From the NCBI GenBank assembly GCA_020024855.1, contig JAHHTB010000060.1, positions 1 through 10,493 on the forward strand: a stretch of 10,493 nucleotides of DNA. The letters are read 5' to 3'. This DNA is from Fusobacterium sp. (GTDB taxonomy: Bacteria; Fusobacteriota; Fusobacteriia; Fusobacteriales; Fusobacteriaceae). The notes below the pieces were generated by a model. That model made no database searches. It was not told where the DNA came from and saw only the letters and a list, made by a program, of their open reading frames with translations. Below, piece after piece: positions 5,895 through 10,493 of this stretch (its first letter is position 1; the number at the start of each line of letters is the position of its first letter). Position numbers and translations under genes: made by a program.

Positions 5895-7406
5895 ATGGAA
5901 AGAAAAGTAAGAACTAGGGTAGCTCCATCTCCTACAGGAGATCCTCATGTTGGAACAGCATATATTGCTATGTTCAATATCGCTTTTGCACATGTAAATA
6001 ACGGAGAATTTATTTTAAGAATAGAAGACACAGACCAAAATAGATACACAGAGGGATCAGAACAAATGATTTTTGACACTCTTAATTGGCTTGGATTAAA
6101 CTGGGCAGAAGGTCCTGATATCGGTGGACCTGTAGGACCATACAGACAATCTGAAAGATTTGGAATTTATGGTGACTATGCTAGACAATTAGTTGAAAAA
6201 GGTGAAGCATACTATTGTTTCTGTACTCCTGAAAGACTTGACAATTTAAGAGAAAGACAAAAAGCAATGAAAAAAGCTCCAGGGTATGACGGACATTGTA
6301 GAAGTCTTACTAAAGAAGAAATTGAAGCTAAACTTGCTGCAGGAGAACCATATGTTATAAGACTAAAAATGCCTTATGAAGGTGAAACTGTTATTCATGA
6401 TAGATTAAGAGGAGATATTGTTTTTGAAAATAGTAAAATTGATGACCAAGTTTTATTAAAAGCTGATGGTTTCCCTACATATCACCTTGCAAACGTTGTG
6501 GACGATCACTTAATGGGAATAACTCATGTCATAAGAGCAGAAGAATGGATTTCTTCAACTCCTAAGCATATCCAATTATATAAAGCATTTGGTTGGGAAC
6601 AACCTGAATTTATCCACATGCCTCTTTTAAGAAATAGTGATAGAACTAAAATCTCTAAGAGAAAAAATCCTGTTTCATTAAACTGGTATAAAGATAATGG
6701 ATATTTAAAAGAAGGATTATTAAACTTCCTTGGACTTATGGCTTACTCTTTCAAAGATGGAAAAGAAATTTTCTCTCTACAAGAGTTTAAAGATACATTT
6801 AATATTGATAACGTTTCTCTTGGTGGACCTGTATTTGACCTTGTAAAACTTGGTTGGATAAATAACCAACATATGAGATTAAAAGATCTTAAAGAGTTAA
6901 CTGAACTTGCTATTCCTTTCTTCCAAGCTAAAGGATATGTAGGAGAAACTTTAACAGATCACGAAAGATCTTCTCTTGAAAGAATAGTTGAAATCATAAG
7001 AGAACATGCTCATACTTTAAAAGAAATTGCTGATGAATCAGAAGTTTACTTTAAAGATGAATACACTCTTCCTGAATTAACTGAAGATATGGATAAAAAA
7101 GAAAGAAAAGGAATTGAAAGATTATACAATGGAATTCAAGATGAAATTGGTAAAAAATCAATCAAATTATTCCTTGAAAAAATAGAAACATATCCTACAG
7201 AAGATATTCTTTTAGATGATGCTAAAAAACTTCTTACTGATACTTTAGATGAAATTGGTGAAGGACCTGGAAAAGTATATATGCCTTTAAGAGCAGTGCT
7301 TACTGGTCAACCTAAAGGTGCTGACTTATATAATCTTATCTCTATAATTGGAAAAACTAGAACTCTTGCAAGATTAAAGAGAATGATTGCATTATATAGT
7401 ATCTAA
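5895..7406 (+). CDS. gltX: Glutamyl-tRNA synthetase, 503 aa
   Basis: GluRS is a class I aminoacyl-tRNA synthetase that charges tRNA-Glu with glutamate (and, in some bacteria lacking GlnRS, also tRNA-Gln). The HIGH-type motif is HVGT (18-21) in PSPTGDPHVGTAY, and the KMSKS-type motif is KISKR (252-256). Specificity residues fit the family (RIEDTD 42-47). A zinc-type insertion shows C108, C110 and C135 with the usual x1 and x24 spacings, but the fourth ligand position, His in E. coli, is S137. The all-helical anticodon-binding domain fills the C-terminal third. I choose the ATG at 5895 (MERKVRTRVAPSPTG) because GGGGG (5879-5883) lies 11 bases upstream and the seven extra codons from 5874 have neither ribosome binding site nor family support. 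Monocistronic, with its own promoter and terminator. Confidence 0.97.
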   Translation: MERKVRTRVAPSPTGDPHVGTAYIAMFNIAFAHVNNGEFILRIEDTDQNRYTEGSEQMIFDTLNWLGLNWAEGPDIGGPVGPYRQSERFGIYGDYARQLVEKGEAYYCFCTPERLDNLRERQKAMKKAPGYDGHCRSLTKEEIEAKLAAGEPYVIRLKMPYEGETVIHDRLRGDIVFENSKIDDQVLLKADGFPTYHLANVVDDHLMGITHVIRAEEWISSTPKHIQLYKAFGWEQPEFIHMPLLRNSDRTKISKRKNPVSLNWYKDNGYLKEGLLNFLGLMAYSFKDGKEIFSLQEFKDTFNIDNVSLGGPVFDLVKLGWINNQHMRLKDLKELTELAIPFFQAKGYVGETLTDHERSSLERIVEIIREHAHTLKEIADESEVYFKDEYTLPELTEDMDKKERKGIERLYNGIQDEIGKKSIKLFLEKIETYPTEDILLDDAKKLLTDTLDEIGEGPGKVYMPLRAVLTGQPKGADLYNLISIIGKTRTLARLKRMIALYSI

Positions 7407-7427
7407 TTTTTAATTATTAAAAAATTG

Positions 7428-7465
7428 CCCTGCTTATAAAAATTTTATATGCAGGGAGTTTTTTT
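7428..7465 (+). terminator. Intrinsic terminator of gltX
   Basis: CCCTGC (7428-7433) pairs with GCAGGG (7451-7456). After one T-T mismatch the stem continues through the complementary A/T arms between them. Seven Ts (7459-7465) follow. The hairpin starts 22 bases after the gltX stop. It isolates gltX from the downstream regulator gene. Confidence 0.88.
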
Positions 7466-7527
7466 ATTAAAAATTATATTTAAATTTTTATGCTTATCAT
7501 CAATAATAGAAAGGAGAGAAATTATTC

Positions 7528-8193
7528 ATGACAGACCGTCAAAAATTTTTCCAAAAAGCTTTTCCTTTTTGGGATAAAATATCAAAGGAAGAACAAAAAA
7601 TTATTTTGGATAGTAGTTCTCTTCAAAAATTTTCTGCAGAAGAAAATATTCATGATTCTACTGAATGTACTGGTATCCTTGTGGTTAAAAGTGGACTTAT
7701 AAGAGTATATATGCTTTCTTCAACTGGAAAAGAAATTACTCTATATAAACTAAATCCTTATGAAGTGTGTGCTCTCTCTGCTTCATGCATTCTTTCAAAT
7801 ATAAATTTTGATATTTTTGTAGATGCTGAAAAAGATAGTGAAGTTTATCTTATAAATCCATATAAATATAAAGAATTAAAAGATGAAAATATTTATATAG
7901 AAAGTTTTACAAATAGTGTTATAAATCAAAGTTTTTCTGATGCTATGTGGATAATGGAACAAATCTTATTTATGAGTTTTGATAAAAGACTTGCAATCTT
8001 TCTTTTAGAAGAATCTATCTCATCAAAATCAGATGTTTTAACTCTCACTCATGATTATATTGCTAAAAATATGGGAACTGCTAGAGAAGTTGTTTCAAGA
8101 ATGCTTAAATATTTTCAAACAGAAGGAATAGTTTCTCTTTCAAGAGGAACTGTTGCTATTATAGATAAATCTAAATTAAAAAAATTATTATAA
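7528..8193 (+). CDS. Crp/Fnr-family transcriptional regulator, 221 aa
   Basis: The protein has a cyclic-nucleotide-binding-type sensor domain (about 15-125), a long dimerisation helix (about 130-160) and a C-terminal winged helix. The recognition helix GTAREVVSRMLKYFQ (183-197) holds R186, E187 and R191 at the positions of the DNA-contacting R180, E181 and R185 of E. coli CRP, so half-sites related to TGTGA are expected. The sensor domain lacks the N-terminal cysteine cluster of FNR but has C81 and C87 in VCALSASCIL, a block I recall from anaerobe Crp/Fnr proteins; neither ligand nor metal can be named. The ATG at 7528 has AAGGAG (about 7511-7516) 11 bases upstream. The gene stands alone, bounded by terminators, and converges on trxA. 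Target genes are unknown; a possible operator lies before trxA. Confidence 0.92.
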   Translation: MTDRQKFFQKAFPFWDKISKEEQKIILDSSSLQKFSAEENIHDSTECTGILVVKSGLIRVYMLSSTGKEITLYKLNPYEVCALSASCILSNINFDIFVDAEKDSEVYLINPYKYKELKDENIYIESFTNSVINQSFSDAMWIMEQILFMSFDKRLAIFLLEESISSKSDVLTLTHDYIAKNMGTAREVVSRMLKYFQTEGIVSLSRGTVAIIDKSKLKKLL

Positions 8194-8195
8194 AC

Positions 8196-8233
8196 AAAAT
8201 AACAGAGAGGAGTAAACCTCTCTGTTATTTTTT
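8196..8233. terminator. Bidirectional terminator between the Crp/Fnr gene and trxA
   Basis: A perfect 15-base stem (8196-8210 with 8217-8231) encloses a 6-base loop. On the plus strand it ends in six Ts, and on the minus strand in TTTTGTTT. It begins directly after the regulator stop and lies about 40 bases after the trxA stop, so it serves both convergent genes. This is the strongest hairpin in the window. Confidence 0.92.
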
Positions 8234-8271
8234 GGGAGTTTGTAAAACTTTAATTTCTTTAGCTTTTAGGA

Positions 8272-8583
8272 TTATTTTTTTATTAAATCAAGAACTTCAT
8301 TCTTTTGAATTAGTCCAACTGATTTTTCAACTGGTTTTCCATTTTTAAATAAAATCATCGTAGGAATAGACATTATTCTGAAATCTCCAGCTAAGTCTGA
8401 TTCTTCATCAACATTTACCTTTACAATCTTAACTGTTGAAACTTCATCTGATACTTCGTCAAGAATTGGTCCTAATGCTCTACAAGGTCCACACCATGTT
8501 GCCCAGAAATCAACTAATACTGGTATATCCGAATTTAATACTTCCTTTTCAAAATTATCTTTTGTTACATGTAGAACTGCCAT
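8272..8583 (-). CDS. trxA: Thioredoxin, 103 aa
   Basis: Thioredoxin is a small cytoplasmic protein-disulfide reductant, reduced by thioredoxin reductase. The active site WCGPC is intact (C31 and C34, in DFWATWCGPCR), the cis-proline is P74 in MSIPTMILFKNG, and the buried aspartate is D25 in VLVDFWA. Length and fold order match a single-domain thioredoxin without signal peptide or membrane anchor. The ATG at 8583 has a near-ideal AGGAGG (8591-8596) 7 bases upstream. It stands alone: a terminator separates it from kdgK upstream, and it has its own -10 with a palindrome upstream, suggesting regulated expression. No thioredoxin reductase gene is adjacent. Confidence 0.96.
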   Translation of the reverse strand: MAVLHVTKDNFEKEVLNSDIPVLVDFWATWCGPCRALGPILDEVSDEVSTVKIVKVNVDEESDLAGDFRIMSIPTMILFKNGKPVEKSVGLIQKNEVLDLIKK

Positions 8584-8631
8584 TTCATTTCCTCCTTAAA
8601 CTTTACCTTTTTTTCATCTATTCATGTATCC

Positions 8632-8675
8632 ATTATACTATCTTTTCAAAATTATGTATGTAACAATGTCACATA
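8632..8675 (-). promoter_or_regulatory. trxA promoter with operator-like palindrome at about -41
   Basis: On the minus strand there is a perfect TATAAT -10 (8632-8637), but the hexamer 17 bases upstream (CATACA) is a poor -35. An imperfect inverted repeat, TATGTAAC-AAT-GTCACATA on the plus strand (8657-8675, arms of 8 with one mismatch), is centred at 8666. With the start site at about 8625 that is -41, the classical position for an activator that touches RNA polymerase from the -35 region. The half-site TGTGAC resembles Crp-type half-sites, but the odd 3-base centre is not the usual Crp/Fnr spacing. The -10 is well supported; the operator role is inferred. Confidence 0.55.
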
Positions 8676-8695
8676 AAAATAAGTTTTCTATAAAG

Positions 8696-8721
8696 AAAGA
8701 GCAGGAAAATCCTGCTCTTTT
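8696..8721 (-). terminator. Intrinsic terminator after kdgK
   Basis: A perfect 11-base stem (8696-8706 with 8710-8720, AAAGAGCAGGA and its complement) encloses a 3-base loop. On the minus strand it is followed by TTTCTTT. It lies about 42 bases past the kdgK stop and before the trxA promoter, so it ends the eda-kdgK transcript and separates it from trxA. Confidence 0.85.
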
Positions 8722-8762
8722 AAGAAAGGTAAAAATTTTTCAATTACAAAAAACATTGTAGC

Positions 8763-9803
8763 TTATCTATTCATTTCACTAGTGCTTCCAAACTCATGGT
8801 CCTCTATAATTCCTTTTATAAGACCTGCACCTGCACAATTGTTGTCACCTGTTATTGTATTTTTTATAGCTCCACAAGCATTTCCATATTTTAATGCCAT
8901 CTCTGTATCATTATAGTTTAATATTCCATAAAGAACTCCTGCAACATAAGCATCTCCACTTCCTATTCTATCCACAATTTCTATATTTTCGTATGGCTTT
9001 TCAAAATAGAACTTATCTTCTTTTCTATTATAAATAATAGAAGTAAAGTTGTGAGATTTTGGGGAATTTACAGTTCTTTGAGTTGATGCAATAAGAGAAA
9101 GATTATGTTCTTTTGCAAAATCTCTCATTATATCTTTTAAATCTCCTGTTTTCTTAAACATTTTTATAAATGTTTCTTCTGATGCAAAAAGAATATCAAT
9201 AGAAGGAAGAATCTTTTCTATTTCCACTCTTGCATTTTCTTCATTTCCCCAAAGATTTCTTCTAAAGTTTACGTCAAAAGAAATTAATCCACCTTTTTCT
9301 TTAAAGTTCTTTATTAAATCTTTAGTAAGTTGTTTTGAGTTTTCACAAAGTCCAAGACTTATCCCACTTGTATGGAAAATTTCACATTTATCATAAATTT
9401 CTTTATTTATTTCATCAACTGATAAAAATTGGAATGATGAATCATGTCTATCATAAGTTACATTTGGTTTTCTTGGAGATGCTCCATACTCATAGAAATA
9501 AATAGCTAAACGTTTATATAGAGAATTATCATCTACTATAAAACTACTATCTACTCCATTTGAATTTATTATTCTTTTTGCATATCTTCCTAATTCATTT
9601 TCTGGAAGTTTAGTTATAAGAGTACTTTTTACCCCTAGTGAAGAAACACCAGTTGCAACATTAAACTCTGCTCCTCCTATATTTTTTTCAAGAAGAGTTC
9701 CTTGAACTAAAAGTTCACTATTTACAGGAGAAAGTCTTAAAAGGATTTCACCACTACAAGCTAACCCAATTTCTCTATTATGAAAATCAAATATTTTTCC
9801 CAC
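8763..9803 (-). CDS. kdgK: PfkB-family sugar kinase, probable 2-keto-3-deoxygluconate kinase, 346 aa
   Basis: The predicted reaction is ATP-dependent phosphorylation of 2-keto-3-deoxygluconate (KDG) to KDPG, which the KDPG aldolase encoded just upstream then cleaves. PfkB features: GGAEFNVATGVSSLG (43-57, sugar-binding signature 1), FDVNFRRNLW (176-185) and the signature 2 block DRIGSGDAY (278-286) with catalytic base D284; the anion-hole triplet is GSG rather than the more common GAG or GGG. The start is a GTG (9803), supported by AGGGGGG about 6 bases upstream. That ribosome binding site begins right at the eda stop (13-base gap), so translation is probably coupled. PfkB kinases are hard to tell apart by sequence; the assignment to KDG rests mainly on the pairing with eda. 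Confidence 0.88.
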   Translation of the reverse strand: MGKIFDFHNREIGLACSGEILLRLSPVNSELLVQGTLLEKNIGGAEFNVATGVSSLGVKSTLITKLPENELGRYAKRIINSNGVDSSFIVDDNSLYKRLAIYFYEYGASPRKPNVTYDRHDSSFQFLSVDEINKEIYDKCEIFHTSGISLGLCENSKQLTKDLIKNFKEKGGLISFDVNFRRNLWGNEENARVEIEKILPSIDILFASEETFIKMFKKTGDLKDIMRDFAKEHNLSLIASTQRTVNSPKSHNFTSIIYNRKEDKFYFEKPYENIEIVDRIGSGDAYVAGVLYGILNYNDTEMALKYGNACGAIKNTITGDNNCAGAGLIKGIIEDHEFGSTSEMNR

Positions 9804-9816
9804 TTTAACCCCCCTG

Positions 9817-10452
9817 TTATTTATTTCTAATCTCTCTTATTTTTTCTACAAATGCTTTAGCTGTTGCTGTTATAGATTCACTTGATCCTGTTGCAAGTTT
9901 TCCACCTGCACCAACTGCAACTACTCCATTTTTAAACCATTCTTCAACATTCTCAAGACTTACTCCACCTGTTGGCATTATATTAGCTTGTGGTAAAGGT
10001 GCTTTTACTGCTTTAACAAATGATGGTCCAAAAGCACTTCCAGGGAATAATTTTATAATATCTGCTCCATATTGCATAGCTTTTGTCATTTCAGTTATTG
10101 TCATACATCCTGGCATATATGGAATTTGGTATAAGTTACAAAGTTTTGCTGTTTCTTCATCAAATCCTGGAGAAACTATGTACTCAGCTCCTGCTAATAT
10201 AGCCATTCTTGCTGTTGCTATATCTAAAACTGTTCCTGCTCCAACGATTAATTTTTCAGATGGGAATGTTTCTTTTAATGCTTTTATAACTTCAGTTGCT
10301 CCTGGTACTGTATAAGTAACTTCTATTGCTGGAACCCCACCCTCAATACAAGCACTTGAAATTCTTACTGCTTCATCTATACTTTCAGCTCTTACTACTG
10401 CTACTATTCCTGTATTAATTATTCTCTCAATAGTTTCACTCTTCTTTAACAT
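9817..10452 (-). CDS. eda: KDPG/KHG aldolase, 211 aa
   Basis: Eda cleaves 2-keto-3-deoxy-6-phosphogluconate to pyruvate and glyceraldehyde-3-phosphate (and often also 4-hydroxy-2-oxoglutarate), the last step of Entner-Doudoroff and hexuronate breakdown. It is a class I aldolase of the TIM-barrel type: the Schiff-base lysine is K134 in ADIIKLFPGS, the catalytic glutamate E44 in PAIEVTYT, and phosphate-binding glycines lie in PTGGVS near residue 160. Length is standard (about 210). The ATG at 10452 has AGGAGG (10458-10463) 5 bases upstream. Only 41 bases precede it in the window; a TATTAT element near 10470-10475 could be a -10, but its -35 would be near or past the edge, so an operon of uronate or sugar-acid genes may continue to the right. 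Confidence 0.95.
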   Translation of the reverse strand: MLKKSETIERIINTGIVAVVRAESIDEAVRISSACIEGGVPAIEVTYTVPGATEVIKALKETFPSEKLIVGAGTVLDIATARMAILAGAEYIVSPGFDEETAKLCNLYQIPYMPGCMTITEMTKAMQYGADIIKLFPGSAFGPSFVKAVKAPLPQANIMPTGGVSLENVEEWFKNGVVAVGAGGKLATGSSESITATAKAFVEKIREIRNK

Positions 10453-10493
10453 TTTTTCCTCCTACAAAAATAATATCTTATTCATTAAGAATC

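Noticed and set aside
8696..8720. Inverted repeat before trxA as a regulatory operator
   Set aside because: The perfect 11-base stem with a 3-base loop and T-rich tail right after kdgK is better explained as that gene's terminator.
1..10493. CRISPR array, insertion sequence, prophage or defence island
   Set aside because: No direct-repeat array, no transposase or integrase, no target-site duplications; gene content is housekeeping throughout.

Overview
The window is AT-rich chromosomal DNA (roughly 30% G+C by eye) with short intergenic gaps, strong AGGAGG or GGGGG-type ribosome binding sites and intrinsic terminators. Protein similarity as I recall it (the L32 start, the YceD variant, the GluRS type, the YuiF-like antiporter, the KDG kinase with KDPG aldolase) best fits a fusobacterium. 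An AT-rich clostridial-type Firmicute is the alternative, and I cannot settle this without a search. No phage, IS element, CRISPR array, tRNA or rRNA is visible.

Left part (1-3140, all minus strand). In transcription order this is a YuiF/NhaC-type antiporter or permease gene, then ychF, then yceD, then rpmF, which is cut by the window edge. Each of the first three has its own recognisable promoter. The antiporter has an intrinsic-terminator-like hairpin inside its 5' leader. yceD and rpmF form the widespread pair that precedes fatty-acid/phospholipid genes in many bacteria.

Middle part (3141-7465, plus strand). A 325-base divergent intergenic region separates the antiporter from a tight tatD-family/acpS/prfB operon. 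gltX follows with its own promoter and a strong terminator. prfB reads through in one frame without the usual programmed frameshift.

Right part (7466-10493). A Crp/Fnr-family regulator (plus) converges on trxA (minus) across a bidirectional terminator. An imperfect palindrome lies at about -41 of the trxA promoter, which has a good -10 but a poor -35, the layout of an activator-dependent promoter. Behind another terminator lie kdgK and eda (minus, translationally close). Together they convert 2-keto-3-deoxygluconate through KDPG to pyruvate and glyceraldehyde-3-phosphate. Their operon probably continues beyond the right edge.

Most of the content is housekeeping: ribosome/translation (L32, YceD, YchF, RF2, GluRS), carrier-protein activation (AcpS), redox (TrxA) and sugar-acid catabolism. 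I see no clear undescribed system. The most interesting signals are regulatory: the trxA operator-like palindrome, the antiporter leader hairpin, and the nearby Crp/Fnr regulator with Crp-like DNA-reading residues.
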